Shown: positions 17,482-26,906 of the stretch, piece by piece
How positions within the stretch are numbered: position 1 is the first letter of the stretch
How the letters are laid out: every line of letters begins with the position of its first letter
Assembly (NCBI GenBank): GCA_000421085.1
Contig: ATWE01000010.1
Span: 62,001-126,000 of the forward strand
Length of the DNA: 64,000 nucleotides
Reading direction: 5' to 3'
Origin: Ensifer sp. USDA 6670
GTDB taxonomy: Bacteria > Pseudomonadota > Alphaproteobacteria > Rhizobiales > Rhizobiaceae
Program-made: the position numbers and the translations under genes
The notes under the pieces: generated by a model
The model's input: the letters and a program-made list of their open reading frames with translations, nothing else
What the model was told of the DNA's origin: nothing
The model's database searches: none

Positions 17482-18918
17482 ATGGTGCCCAAGATCTCAC
17501 GCTCGATGATGGCGGGCGCCTTGCGTGTGAAGCCGCCGGCATGGCTGCTGGCGTCCTGCGCATTCCTCGCCTGTGCGCCGGCGAGCGCGCAAAGCCCCGG
17601 CAATCCGCCCCCGGCGGACGTCTCTGTCGCGGCCCCTGCGGACCAGCCGGTTCCCACCATAATCGACCCGCAGGAGACCGGCGCCGTTGCCGGCACCGAT
17701 CTCTCGCCGGCCCTGGACGAGGACTTCAACCGCCTGAACCGGCGCGAGGAGACGATCGACGGGTTGCGGAGGCGGATCGATCCGGATGACGGCCAGGCAC
17801 CCGGAATTCGCATCGGCACCTTCGTTCTGAAGCCGGCGCTCAGTGAGACTTTCAACCACGAACGGCAGAAGAACGGCGGCAGCAGCCAGAGCCGGAGCTT
17901 CATGGAGACCGGGCTCAAGGGGTCGCTCACTTCCGACTGGTCCCGCCATCAGCTCAGCGTGACCGGCGAAGGCGTGATCCAGGACAACATATCCGGCGAG
18001 GGCCAGGAGGAGCCGCGCGCCGACATCGACGCAGAACTGCGCCTCGACCTCGGCGCGGAGACCATCGCAAGGCTGAGGACGGGCTACAGTTTCGAACGCG
18101 AAGATGCGAACGACCCGAACGCCATCGCCAATGCGGACAGCCAATCCGGCGTCGATACCTATCGACTGGGCGCCGCGGTCGAGCGTGACCTCGGTCTCAT
18201 TCGCGGCTCGCTCGGCGTGGATTTCGAGCGCCGCACCTATGGCGATGTCGAGCTCGACAATGGGACGACGCTCTCGCAAGAGGATCGCGACCGCAATCTC
18301 GGCACGCTCACCGGGCGGATCGGCTACGAGCTTTCGCCGGCGCTCATCCCCTTCCTCGAGGCCTCCGTCGGCAAATCGATCTATGATCTGCGTCGGGATT
18401 TGTTCGGCTTCGAGCGCTCCTATGAGAGCTATGCGGGCCGCGCCGGCATGGAGGTCGATCTCGGCGAGAAGCTCAACGGGGAACTGGCGCTCGGTTACGA
18501 GACCTTCCGCTTCGACGATGCACGGCTCGGAGACCTGAACGGGTTCTCGCTGGACGGCCGTGTCAACTGGTCGCCGCACCGCGGCACCGACGTCCTGTTC
18601 GGCGTGATGACCTATGTCGATCCGTCGACCACTCCGGGCGAGGCGGGATCGATCAATTACGAGCTGACGAACGTGGTCACGCATCAGTTGCGTTCGACCC
18701 TTGTCGGCCGGCTTTCGAACAGTCTCACCCTGCGCGATTTTCCTTCGGATGCCACCGCCTCCGACGAGACAACCTGGCGAACCGGCGCCGGGCTCACCTG
18801 GGACATGAGCCGCTATCTCGCGCTCACCGGAGACGTCAGCTACGAACGCACGGACCGGGACCAGGGCACCTCGACCGACACGACGCGCGTTGGCCTCGGC
18901 CTGACGCTGCGGCGCTGA
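17482..18918 (+). CDS. Outer membrane beta-barrel protein (BBP2-like)
   Basis: The 478-residue product has an export signal (about residues 9-37, ending ASAQS), then a ~90-residue Pro/Asp-rich stretch. The rest is alternating beta strands with aromatic girdles and a terminal hydrophobic strand (TRVGLGLTLRR), as in the putative beta-barrel porin 2 family. It should sit in the outer membrane; substrate or partner is unknown. ATG 17482 is assumed, and tandem ATGs at 17506 and 17509 would give a more usual signal peptide. A GAAACGATTG sequence occurs twice (about 17411 and 17445) upstream. Confidence 0.7.
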   Translation: MVPKISRSMMAGALRVKPPAWLLASCAFLACAPASAQSPGNPPPADVSVAAPADQPVPTIIDPQETGAVAGTDLSPALDEDFNRLNRREETIDGLRRRIDPDDGQAPGIRIGTFVLKPALSETFNHERQKNGGSSQSRSFMETGLKGSLTSDWSRHQLSVTGEGVIQDNISGEGQEEPRADIDAELRLDLGAETIARLRTGYSFEREDANDPNAIANADSQSGVDTYRLGAAVERDLGLIRGSLGVDFERRTYGDVELDNGTTLSQEDRDRNLGTLTGRIGYELSPALIPFLEASVGKSIYDLRRDLFGFERSYESYAGRAGMEVDLGEKLNGELALGYETFRFDDARLGDLNGFSLDGRVNWSPHRGTDVLFGVMTYVDPSTTPGEAGSINYELTNVVTHQLRSTLVGRLSNSLTLRDFPSDATASDETTWRTGAGLTWDMSRYLALTGDVSYERTDRDQGTSTDTTRVGLGLTLRR

Positions 18919-18951
18919 TCGGGAAGGCCGCGTTGCGCGGCCTTCCCGATC
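18917..18951. terminator. Long perfect hairpin between convergent genes
   Basis: A 16-bp perfect stem, GATCGGGAAGGCCGCG (18917-18932) and its complement (18936-18951), with a TTG loop. It includes the end of the upstream stop codon. There is no T tract on either strand, so it may act as a bidirectional transcript-end hairpin. Confidence 0.65.
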
Positions 18952-18963
18952 ATACAAGCGAGA

Positions 18964-19851
18964 TTACTTCAGCCCCTGCAGGAGCGTCTTGAGCGGTCCT
19001 TCCACGATGGGGCGGATATCGCCGCGCTCGAGAGCGAAGGCGACATTCGCCAGGATGAAGCCGTCCTTGGCGCCGCAGTCGTAAGTATCACCGCGGAAGT
19101 GATAGGCGGCGAAGGCCTGCGCCTCGGCGAGCTTCACCATGCCGTCGGTCAGCTGGATCTCGTTGCCGGCGCCGCGTTCCTGCGTTTCGAGGATCGGGAA
19201 AATCTCCGGCTGCAGGATGTAGCGGCCATTGATGAAGAAGTTCGATGGAGCCGTTCCCTTTGCCGGCTTCTCGACCATCTTGGTGATCCTGAAACCGTCG
19301 CCGACCGTCTCGCCCACCCCGACGATCCCGTATTTATGCGCCTGGTCGGGCGCGCATTCCTCGACCGCAACGACGTTGCCACCCGACTCTTCGTAGAGCT
19401 CGACCATGCCCTTGAGGCAGCCCTTCTCGCCCTTCATGATCATGTCGGGCAGAAGCAGCGCGAAGGGCTCGCTGCCGACGAGATCGCGGGCGCACCAGAC
19501 GGCGTGGCCGAGGCCCAGCGGTGCCTGCTGACGGGTGAAGCTCGTGGTGCCGGCTTTCGGCAGCATGGCTTCGAGGAGTTCGATCTCCGCCTTCTTGTTG
19601 CGCTCGCGCAGCGTCTGGTCCAATTCGACCTGGATGTCGAAATAGTCCTCGATGACCGCCTTACTGCGGCCGGTCACGAAAATCAGATGCTCGATGCCGG
19701 CTTCGAGCGCTTCATCTACGACATATTGGATGACCGGCTTGTCCACCACCGTCAGCATCTCCTTCGGAACCGCCTTGGTCGCGGGAAGGAAACGGGTCCC
19801 GAGACCTGCAACGGGGAAAACGGCTTTGCGGACTTTGCGCTTGTCGGTCAT
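18964..19851 (-). CDS. galU: UTP-glucose-1-phosphate uridylyltransferase
   Basis: A 295-residue nucleotidyltransferase that makes UDP-glucose for exopolysaccharide, LPS and glucans. [18 protein letters not shown] (about residues 16-33) is the nucleotide-binding signature. [18 protein letters not shown] and the LLPDMIM metal-site segment are also present. AGGAGGTG stands seven bases before ATG 19851, settling the start. Rhizobia often carry paralogues (ExoN on a megaplasmid), so this may be the housekeeping copy. Confidence 0.92.
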   Translation of the reverse strand: MTDKRKVRKAVFPVAGLGTRFLPATKAVPKEMLTVVDKPVIQYVVDEALEAGIEHLIFVTGRSKAVIEDYFDIQVELDQTLRERNKKAEIELLEAMLPKAGTTSFTRQQAPLGLGHAVWCARDLVGSEPFALLLPDMIMKGEKGCLKGMVELYEESGGNVVAVEECAPDQAHKYGIVGVGETVGDGFRITKMVEKPAKGTAPSNFFINGRYILQPEIFPILETQERGAGNEIQLTDGMVKLAEAQAFAAYHFRGDTYDCGAKDGFILANVAFALERGDIRPIVEGPLKTLLQGLK

Positions 19852-20152
19852 TGGCACCTCCTTGCAGTGCATCTCAGTCTAGTCTGAAACAGGAAAATTG
19901 AATTGGATTTAGTCGCCGATTCCCAATTTTTTGCGAAGGAAGACGACTCGATTTTTTCATGGTAAAGACTTTGTTGACTTCGTTTCTGTAGGCTTCTCCC
20001 TCGACTAGGTACGGCTTGCGCCGTCCGGTCCCTAGAAGAACCGCATACTGCCCTTTCCAGTGGCCTGGTGCGGGCAGATTGCGAACCTCGGAGTAGTCGG
20101 TCCGGCATGAACGCCGGCTGAACGCTCCACCGAGAAACGGAACCGACAGCAG

Positions 20153-21370
20153 ATGATGAGAAACCGCAGGACGTTCTTCCGGCATATCGCCGCCGCTCTC
20201 GTTTTTGCCGCCGCTTTTGGGTCGTCGCCCGCGCGCGCGGATCAAGGTTTTCAAAACTGGATCAATAACTTCTATGCAACGGCTGCCAAGAGCGGCATCA
20301 GCCAAGCGACCTATCGCAAGGCCTTCGCCGGCGTGAAGACGCCTGACCCGGCGGTGCTGGAGAAGGCGGCCTATCAGCCCGAATTCAAGCACAAGATCTG
20401 GGAGTATGTCGACGCGCGTGTCAATCCGTATACCAAGCGGATAGGCCAGGAAATGGCGGCGAAGCATGCCCGCACGCTCAACGCCCTCGAACGGCACTAC
20501 GGCGTTGACAAATCCATCCTGCTCGCCATCTGGTCGATGGAATCGAACTACGGCGCGATCCTCCAGAAAGACGACCGGCTGCACTACGTGCCGCGGGCGC
20601 TGGCGACCCTTGCCTATGCCGATTCGAGGCGGTCCAAATTTGCAAGAACCCAGCTCATCGCAGCACTGAAGATCCTGCAGAGCGGCGACATCACCCCGCG
20701 CGAGCTGACGGGTTCCTGGGCGGGCGCCATGGGACACACGCAGTTCATTCCGACGAGCTATCTGCTCTATGCGGTCGATGCCGACGGCAACGGCCATCGG
20801 GATATCTGGAACTCGGTGCCCGACGCGCTTGCAACGGCCGCCAATCTCTTGCGGAAGAACGGCTGGCGACCCGGCGAAACATGGGGTTACGAGGTCGTCC
20901 CGCCGGCCAATGCGGCAAAATATTCGGGCCAGACCAAGACGCTCGGCCAGTGGGCGGCCCTCGGCTTCGCCCGTCCGGGTGGCAAGGGCTTCAGCAATCC
21001 GAAGATGCGGGCCGAACTGAAGCTGCCCGGCGGCGGCAACGGTCCCGGCTTCCTGATGACGAAGAATTTCTTCGTCATCAAGCGCTATAACGCCTCCGAT
21101 TCCTACGCGCTCGGGGTCGGGCTTCTTGCCGATCAGATCGCAGGATATGCCGGCATGCAGCAACGCTGGCCGCGTCCGGACGGTTCGCTCGACATCAGCG
21201 AAAAATTCGAACTTCAGAACCGGTTGAAGGAACTCGGCTATTACGACGGCGAGGTCGACGGCAACTTCGGCTCGGGCTCGAAAGCAGCAATCCAGGCGTT
21301 CCAGACCCAGAACGGCCTGGCGCCGGACGGGGAGCCGACACAGCATCTGTTGCGCGCCCTGCGCAGGTGA
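20153..21370 (+). CDS. Lytic murein transglycosylase (MltB family) with peptidoglycan-binding domain
   Basis: A 405-residue periplasmic enzyme. It has a signal peptide (about 1-30, SPARA), an SLT_2/MltB catalytic domain (about 35-330; catalytic Glu in WSMESNYG, about residue 129; AMGHTQFIPTSY) and a C-terminal PG_binding_1 domain (LQNRLKELGYYDGEVDG, about 352-400). It cleaves glycan strands, giving 1,6-anhydro-muramyl products. There is no lipobox, so it is soluble, unlike E. coli MltB. Tandem ATGs at 20153 and 20156 leave a one-residue uncertainty. Confidence 0.9.
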   Translation: MMRNRRTFFRHIAAALVFAAAFGSSPARADQGFQNWINNFYATAAKSGISQATYRKAFAGVKTPDPAVLEKAAYQPEFKHKIWEYVDARVNPYTKRIGQEMAAKHARTLNALERHYGVDKSILLAIWSMESNYGAILQKDDRLHYVPRALATLAYADSRRSKFARTQLIAALKILQSGDITPRELTGSWAGAMGHTQFIPTSYLLYAVDADGNGHRDIWNSVPDALATAANLLRKNGWRPGETWGYEVVPPANAAKYSGQTKTLGQWAALGFARPGGKGFSNPKMRAELKLPGGGNGPGFLMTKNFFVIKRYNASDSYALGVGLLADQIAGYAGMQQRWPRPDGSLDISEKFELQNRLKELGYYDGEVDGNFGSGSKAAIQAFQTQNGLAPDGEPTQHLLRALRR

Positions 21371-21474
21371 ACGCACCCCCGCAGCCTTCCCCATCACGGC
21401 GATTCCCGATCAATCGGTGCCATTCGCCGTGATCTGGCGTATGCTTGCGGGAATGTCTGCCATTCGACGGTGAA

Positions 21475-22737
21475 ATGATCATGTTTGCCATCCGATACCG
21501 GGGGAAGGGACTGCTTTCGCGTTTGCTTCGGCTGGCTCCGGTCGTGGTCGGCGCGGCAGCGATGGTCACCGCCGGCTTCTTTGCCACTGTGGCCGAGGCG
21601 CAGGAGCGGGTGCCGCGGCGCAATGTGCTGCAAAGACTCTTCGGGGTCTTCACGCCGCAAAGGCGCGTCTATTACGAGGATCAATACGATCTTCGTCGCC
21701 AGCCGCGGCCTCAGCGCATACAGAAGCGCCGGGCGCAACCTGCGGAGCCAAGGCAGACTCGCCCGGGCCGGGCCAAGGCGCGGCCAGCCGCGGCGCCGCC
21801 GCCCGCGCCGGTCGTCGTGGAAAAATCTCCGGACGCCAAGAAGGTCCTGGTCGTCGGAGACTTCATTGCCGGCAGCCTCGGCGACGGTTTGAAGGTTGCG
21901 TTCGAGACAACGCCCGGCATCGTGATCGAGACGCGCGCCAACGGCTCCTCGGGTATCGTCCGCGACGACTATTTCGACTGGCCCAAGGCGCTGCCGGACG
22001 CGGTCGCGGAACTCAAGCCCGCCGTCATCGTCGTGAGCCTCGGCGCCAATGATCGCCAGATGATGCGGATCGGCGACGTGCAGGAGAAGTTCCGGACCGA
22101 CGCCTGGACGGAAGAATACCGCAAGCGCGTCAACGCACTCGCGACGCTTGCGCGCAAGGATAATCTTCCGGTCCTCTGGGTCGGAATGCCGTCATTCCAA
22201 TCGACGTCCATGACCGCCGACATGGTGACGTTCAACGGCATCTACCGCGAAGAGGTGGAGAAGGTCGGCGGCCAGTTCATCGACATCTGGGACGGCTTCG
22301 TCGATGAAGGAGGAAAGTTCGTTCTGACCGGCTCCGATATCAACGGGCAGCAGGTCCGCCTCAGGGGTTCTGACGGCATCAACCTGACGAAGGCCGGCAA
22401 GCGCAAACTGGCCTTCTATGTCGAAAAGGATATACGCAAACTCTTGGGCGAAGCGGCCGCGACTACGGACGTTCCGGGCGCGGAAGGCCTGAAGGACCTG
22501 GTCGTCAGCAAGCCGCTTGCCAACGAAGATATCATCAAGACGCAGCCGATCAGCCTCATCGATCCCGAACTCGACGGAGCAACCGCCCTTCTCGGCGGCG
22601 ACACGCCCCTCAAGAGCACGGGCAAGAGCCCGCGCGACCGGCTCATCGAAAAGGGCGAGGTGGTCGCTGCCCCGCCAGGGCGTATCGACGATTTCCGGCT
22701 GACGAAGCGTGGTCCGCCGGGCAGCGCCACGCGCTGA
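21475..22737 (+). CDS. DUF459 (SGNH-hydrolase-like) exported protein
   Basis: About 420 residues with a hydrophobic signal or anchor (about 14-40, ending TVAEAQ), a basic Pro/Arg-rich stretch, and a DUF459 SGNH-type domain (about 115-325: VLVVGDFIAGSL, LGANDRQ, DGINLTKAGKRKLAFY). The usual block I Ser (GDS) reads GDF, and the block V His (DxxH) reads DGIN, so the classical Ser-His pair seems absent. A Ser three residues later could substitute. The C-terminal 90 residues are disordered-looking. ATG 21481 is an alternative start; neither has a strong ribosome site. Confidence 0.7.
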   Translation: MIMFAIRYRGKGLLSRLLRLAPVVVGAAAMVTAGFFATVAEAQERVPRRNVLQRLFGVFTPQRRVYYEDQYDLRRQPRPQRIQKRRAQPAEPRQTRPGRAKARPAAAPPPAPVVVEKSPDAKKVLVVGDFIAGSLGDGLKVAFETTPGIVIETRANGSSGIVRDDYFDWPKALPDAVAELKPAVIVVSLGANDRQMMRIGDVQEKFRTDAWTEEYRKRVNALATLARKDNLPVLWVGMPSFQSTSMTADMVTFNGIYREEVEKVGGQFIDIWDGFVDEGGKFVLTGSDINGQQVRLRGSDGINLTKAGKRKLAFYVEKDIRKLLGEAAATTDVPGAEGLKDLVVSKPLANEDIIKTQPISLIDPELDGATALLGGDTPLKSTGKSPRDRLIEKGEVVAAPPGRIDDFRLTKRGPPGSATR

Positions 22738-22859
22738 TGCGGGAGGGGCACTCGGTCGCAGATAAAGAATGCGAGTCCGATTGGTCACTCGCCGTGGAGT
22801 CAACTATAGGTGTGCAATCCTTCCGTGCATCGAATTGACGTTCTTTGGAGGGCACGGTA

Positions 22860-24215
22860 TCAATCTAGCAGAGCTTCCAGCGCGGAAGCAGCCGCAAGAA
22901 GCGTCTCGTCGCTGCCTTTTGGCGCTGAGACTAAAAGCCCGACAGGCATGCTATCAGTACCCATGCCGCACGGCAGCGAAACGCAGCACCAATCAAGGAA
23001 ATTTCCGATGAGCGTGTTGCGCAGGGTTTTCCCGTTCATGTGGAAGAACCGGCTCTCGTCATCAAGAAGCGGCTGCAGTTGTGGCGCCACGTGAGGCAGC
23101 GTTGGACTTAGCAGAAGTTCTTCTGGCCCGAGCCGCGCCTCGAAGGAGGCAATCAACCGCTCACGTGCCGCTAGAGTCTCGACATAGTCAGACAACGAGA
23201 TTTTCTCACCCAGCAGCGTGCGCTTGACGACCCGCGGGTCCATGTCGGCCGCCTCGGGGCCGGTGATGCGCGCGCGGTGGAGCACGAAAGCCTCCGCGGT
23301 GACCAGCGCGCCATGTCTCGCCATCAGATCGAAGATCGCGGAGAACTCCGGGAAGGCGACGCGGCGGATGCGGGCCCCGGCGCGCGCCAAACGCTCCGCC
23401 GCGGCCTCGAAGGCCGAAACGACCGCCGCCTCCGCACCGTCCAAAACCACCGTCTCGGGAATGACGAAGGAGAGGCCGGCCGGATCGAAACGCGGCAGCA
23501 CATCTGCCGCGGACAGACCGCGCATCGCTGCGTCGATCCAGGCCGCATCCTGCACCGTGCGGCATAGCGGCCCGAGAGAATCCAGGCTTTTCGCCAGTGG
23601 AAACACGCCTTTCATCGAATAGCGGCCCCGCGTCGCCTTATAACCGACGACGCCATTGAAGGCTGCGGGGATGCGCACCGATCCGCCCGTGTCAGTACCG
23701 ATGGAAACGGGCACGAGCCCTGCGGCAACCGCCACCCCCGAACCGGACGAGGAACCGCCTGGAATGCGATGTTCCCCGGCCGGCGACGCCGGGTTACGTG
23801 GTGTGCCGAAATGGGGGTTGATGCCGAGGCCCGAAAAGGCGAACTCGCTCATGTTCACCCGCCCGATGCTAACCATGCCCGCCTCGACGAGTGCGCGCAC
23901 CACGGCGGCATCTCTCGTTGCCGGTGCACTTTCCCTCAGCACACGGGAACCCGCGGTCGTTGGCAGGCCTTCAAGATCGAACAGGTCCTTCCAGGCAACC
24001 GGGATGCCGTCCAGCACGCCGCGGGAACGCCCGTCGCGCAGCCGTTTGCTGGCCGCCTCCGCCTCCGCCCGCGCCCGCGTCGCCGTCACGCTCGTGAAAA
24101 TGGACTGATCCGAGTGCCTCGCAATGCCCGTCAGCGTCTCCTCTACCAGATCGACCGGATCGAGCGAACCGGATTGCAGGAGCACGGAGAGCTGAGCGAT
24201 CGAGCGAGGGGGCAT
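22860..24215 (-). CDS. Amidase (amidase-signature family)
   Basis: A 451-residue amidase with the Ser-cisSer-Lys machinery visible: Lys in VAWKDLFD, the GGSSSGSG glycine/serine loop and TDTGGSVRIPA carrying the nucleophile. The family covers indoleacetamide hydrolases, GatA, allophanate hydrolase and aryl-amidases; sequence alone does not pick the substrate. ATG 24215 lies two bases after the stop of the upstream binding-protein gene, implying coupling; an upstream in-frame extension is rejected. It is the last gene of the twelve-gene operon, so it probably hydrolyses an amide intermediate of that pathway. Confidence 0.85.
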   Translation of the reverse strand: MPPRSIAQLSVLLQSGSLDPVDLVEETLTGIARHSDQSIFTSVTATRARAEAEAASKRLRDGRSRGVLDGIPVAWKDLFDLEGLPTTAGSRVLRESAPATRDAAVVRALVEAGMVSIGRVNMSEFAFSGLGINPHFGTPRNPASPAGEHRIPGGSSSGSGVAVAAGLVPVSIGTDTGGSVRIPAAFNGVVGYKATRGRYSMKGVFPLAKSLDSLGPLCRTVQDAAWIDAAMRGLSAADVLPRFDPAGLSFVIPETVVLDGAEAAVVSAFEAAAERLARAGARIRRVAFPEFSAIFDLMARHGALVTAEAFVLHRARITGPEAADMDPRVVKRTLLGEKISLSDYVETLAARERLIASFEARLGPEELLLSPTLPHVAPQLQPLLDDESRFFHMNGKTLRNTLIGNFLDWCCVSLPCGMGTDSMPVGLLVSAPKGSDETLLAAASALEALLD

Positions 24216-24217
24216 GG

Positions 24218-25450
24218 TCAGATGTCCTTTTCTGCGCGTCCAACCAGCTGCATCCAGCGGCGGACGAGATAGTTGTGTTCGTCCATCGTGGTGTTCCACA
24301 CGGCGATGCCGTTGGCGCGCTGCCAGTAAGAGCCACCGCTGCGTACCGCGCCGCGCTTGATGCGGACGGTACCGTCAGGTCCGGGCAGGTCCTCCCGCGC
24401 GGGAAGCCCCTCGTACCAGTAGTCCCATTCGGCCGCCGTCATGTAGCGGCGCGAGCGCTCAGGCGTGGAAATGTAGTAGCCTTGGCGGGCAACCACCGCG
24501 CCCGGCCAACCGGAAATCCACCAGTTGAGATATTCATAGGCGACATCGAGCATACGGCCCGAAAGGTGGCGGGAGAGGCAAAGCCCACCGTGCCAGGCGC
24601 GGTAGCCCTCTACCGGCGCGGCCTGCTCCACGGGGAAACCCTGGCTGTTGAGAATGCCGATGCCCGTCGACCACATGCTCTGGATGTCGGTTTCGCCGTG
24701 AACCATCAGGCTCGCGGCATCCTCCGCCGTGCGCCAGAAGCTGCGGAAGAAGCCTGCCTTGCGCCGCGCTTCCAGGATGTCGACCAGTTGATCGATCTCA
24801 CCGACCGTCATATTGCCGATGTTGCCGAAGCTCATGAGCCCCGCCGCTTGGGCCGCAAGCGCCGCGTCGAAAATGCCGATGGCCGGCTCATCGACAAGGG
24901 CCGCCCGGCCGCTCCAACGCTCATCGAGCAGCGCCGCCCAACTGACCATCGGCGGCGCATGCGCTAGCGCGTCGCTGCGATAGGCGAAGCTGTCGAAATT
25001 GTGGGTCGTCGGCAGCATGGAGATGCGCCCCGTCGGCATATCCCCAAGGGCAAGACTTGGCTGCACGTAGAGCTTGCGCGCCGGGGCGTCCCCCTGCCCG
25101 GTTCGAGCGCTCGGCCCTATCCGGCCGATCTTGGTCAGGTCATTGATCTCATCCCACAGCGTAATACGCGAAATCTCGATCGGCTGGATGGCCCGCCAGT
25201 ACCAGACGATATCGAGATTGTGGAAGCACTGGTCGTAAATGTCGTAGCTATCGGGCTCCTGCGCGGCCTTGTGCTGGGTGACGATGAAATCGTTGTTGTC
25301 GAAGCAGACATCGATGCCGAGATCGGCCTGCGCCTTCAGCCGCAACTCCTCCAGAAGGGAGATCGCGGTTCCGAGCACGCGCAGCTTCGGCCGGCCGGCC
25401 GTATGGACAGCGGGGGCTGCGGGGGCCACTTTCGGGGAATGCTTGTTCAT
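24218..25450 (-). CDS. Solute-binding-protein homologue lacking a signal peptide
   Basis: The 410-residue product resembles PotD/PotF-type extracellular solute-binding proteins and is a distant paralogue of 28992-30221 (shared QGYY..., YWYEG/FWYEG and GGSYWQ/GGSLEE blocks near the C-terminus). Its N-terminus is a short Pro/Ala/Lys stretch (MNKHSPKVAPAAPA) with no hydrophobic core, so export is unlikely. ATG 25450 overlaps the CobW stop as TGATG. It could be a cytosolic ligand carrier, enzyme or sensor; that is inference. Sequencing error at the 5' end is an alternative, but the tight overlap argues against a missing signal sequence. Confidence 0.75.
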   Translation of the reverse strand: MNKHSPKVAPAAPAVHTAGRPKLRVLGTAISLLEELRLKAQADLGIDVCFDNNDFIVTQHKAAQEPDSYDIYDQCFHNLDIVWYWRAIQPIEISRITLWDEINDLTKIGRIGPSARTGQGDAPARKLYVQPSLALGDMPTGRISMLPTTHNFDSFAYRSDALAHAPPMVSWAALLDERWSGRAALVDEPAIGIFDAALAAQAAGLMSFGNIGNMTVGEIDQLVDILEARRKAGFFRSFWRTAEDAASLMVHGETDIQSMWSTGIGILNSQGFPVEQAAPVEGYRAWHGGLCLSRHLSGRMLDVAYEYLNWWISGWPGAVVARQGYYISTPERSRRYMTAAEWDYWYEGLPAREDLPGPDGTVRIKRGAVRSGGSYWQRANGIAVWNTTMDEHNYLVRRWMQLVGRAEKDI

Positions 25451-26526
25451 CAAGGGCTCTGGGCGTTGCGGATCTGCGCTGCTGCCTCAGGCTGCGAGCG
25501 GGCCTCGGCGTTCCCGGCAAGCGCGAAGGCGTTGAACGAACGTTTCAACAGGTTCACATCGAGACCGTCAACAATAAAGACGAGGCGCGAGGATCGTTCC
25601 AACGATGGCCAGCCGGCAAGATGGACCGGCGGATGAACGAGATGCTGCACGCCATGCACCGCAACGGGACGCTCCTCGCCCGCAAGCGCCAGAATGCCCT
25701 TGACCCGGAGCACCCGGCTGCCGTGGCGGTTGAGCAGCATGGTGAGCCAGACGCCGAACCCGGTCCAGTCGATCGGCTCGTCGACAGCTATGACGAAGGA
25801 GGAGATCGCGGTGTGCTGCGCTACGCCCTCGGCCGTCACCTGCAATGCCGGGGTATCGCAGTAAAAGCCGCTTGGCGACTGGAGCTTGGCGGCGCGCTGC
25901 GCGGTATCGTCCCCAAAGAGCGCGTCCGCACCAGTGCCGTCATCACCGGCGATAAGACGCAAGGCATCCGGATTGAGCTCCGCAAGGCGGGACAGCAGGC
26001 GGGAAAGGTCCGCATTGCCCGCGCAAACATCCGTTTTCGTGATGACGAGCCGGTCGGCAATGGCGGCCTGCCGGGTGGATTCCACATAGGTGTCGAGCTG
26101 GGAGAGGCCGTTGACGGCGTCGACCGTCGCCACGACGCTGCCGGGGCGGAAATGGTGGCGCAACACGGGATCGGACCTCAGCGTCGACAGAACCGGGAAG
26201 GGATCGGCAAGGCCGGTGCTTTCGATGACGACGCGGGTGAATGCCGGAATGAGGCCGCGCTCACGCTTGGAATGCAGATCGCGCAGTGCGTCGGCGAGTT
26301 CCCCACGCACCGTGCAGCACACGCAACCCGACTGTAGCAGCACCATCGTGTCATCGAGGCGCTCGACGAGATGGTGGTCGAGGCCCACTTCGCCGAACTC
26401 GTTGATCAGGACCGCCGTGTCCGCAAGGGCCGGATCGGCAAGAAGGCGCTTCAGCAGCGTCGTCTTGCCGGATCCGAGAAAGCCGGTGAGGAGATGGACG
26501 GGCGTGAAGGCCGGTATGTCAACCAC
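25450..26526 (-). CDS. CobW/G3E-family GTPase
   Basis: A 358-residue metallochaperone-type P-loop GTPase. It has Walker A GFLGSGKTTLLKR (about 15-27), the metal-site motif GCVCCTVRGEL (CxCC, about 67-77), ESTGLADP and TKTD as base-recognition motif, then a CobW C-terminal domain (about 235-345). G3E GTPases deliver metals (Zn, Co, Ni) to client enzymes. I chose GTG 26526 because GGAGGAGG lies just upstream. It overlaps the end of the CxxC gene by eight bases. A plausible client is a metal-dependent enzyme of this operon, such as the deacetylase. Confidence 0.85.
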   Translation of the reverse strand: MVDIPAFTPVHLLTGFLGSGKTTLLKRLLADPALADTAVLINEFGEVGLDHHLVERLDDTMVLLQSGCVCCTVRGELADALRDLHSKRERGLIPAFTRVVIESTGLADPFPVLSTLRSDPVLRHHFRPGSVVATVDAVNGLSQLDTYVESTRQAAIADRLVITKTDVCAGNADLSRLLSRLAELNPDALRLIAGDDGTGADALFGDDTAQRAAKLQSPSGFYCDTPALQVTAEGVAQHTAISSFVIAVDEPIDWTGFGVWLTMLLNRHGSRVLRVKGILALAGEERPVAVHGVQHLVHPPVHLAGWPSLERSSRLVFIVDGLDVNLLKRSFNAFALAGNAEARSQPEAAAQIRNAQSP

Positions 26527-26851
26527 CGCCGGCCTCCTCCATGCGTGCGATGAGCGCTTCATCGAGCGGATCGCAGGGTCGCCCCGAAAGCCTTTCGGCG
26601 GCCGGCCAGAGGTGGCCGAGATCCTCGATCATCTCGCTCTTGCCGGTGCGGGTGGCAAGCACGAAGGCCGAGCCCTGCCAATCGGAAAGGCTCATGTCGA
26701 AGGCGGCGAGCACGCGGTTGGCGGCCGCGACGCGCCGGGCGCGCTCCCGCCGCCGGTCCAGCCGCTCGACGTTGCGGGTGAAGACGCCGGGCCGGGCCGC
26801 CGCATCCGTCCAGTGCTCGTTTCCGCCAATGACGCCGCACAGCGAACACAT
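26519..26851 (-). CDS. Small CxxC protein of unknown function
   Basis: A 110-residue protein I do not recognise as a named family. It begins MCSLCGVIGGNEHWTD, a CxxC plus His that could bind metal. A basic helix rich in Arg (about 31-45) and an acidic C-terminal half follow. AAAGGAG precedes ATG 26851. It sits between the deacetylase and the CobW GTPase and overlaps the latter, so a metal-handling partnership is plausible but inferred. Confidence 0.65.
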   Translation of the reverse strand: MCSLCGVIGGNEHWTDAAARPGVFTRNVERLDRRRERARRVAAANRVLAAFDMSLSDWQGSAFVLATRTGKSEMIEDLGHLWPAAERLSGRPCDPLDEALIARMEEAGGG

Positions 26852-26876
26852 GGTCTTCTCCTTTCCGAATACCGAC

Positions 26877-26898
26877 GGGAGCGGGCTGGCCCGCTCCC
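26877..26898. other. Intra-operon hairpin
   Basis: GGGAGCGGGC and GCCCGCTCCC form a 9-10 bp stem between the deacetylase and CxxC genes. It has no T tract on the coding strand. It may stabilise the processed 3' end or partly terminate within the operon. Confidence 0.4.
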
Positions 26899-26906
26899 GC
26901 CTTTCG

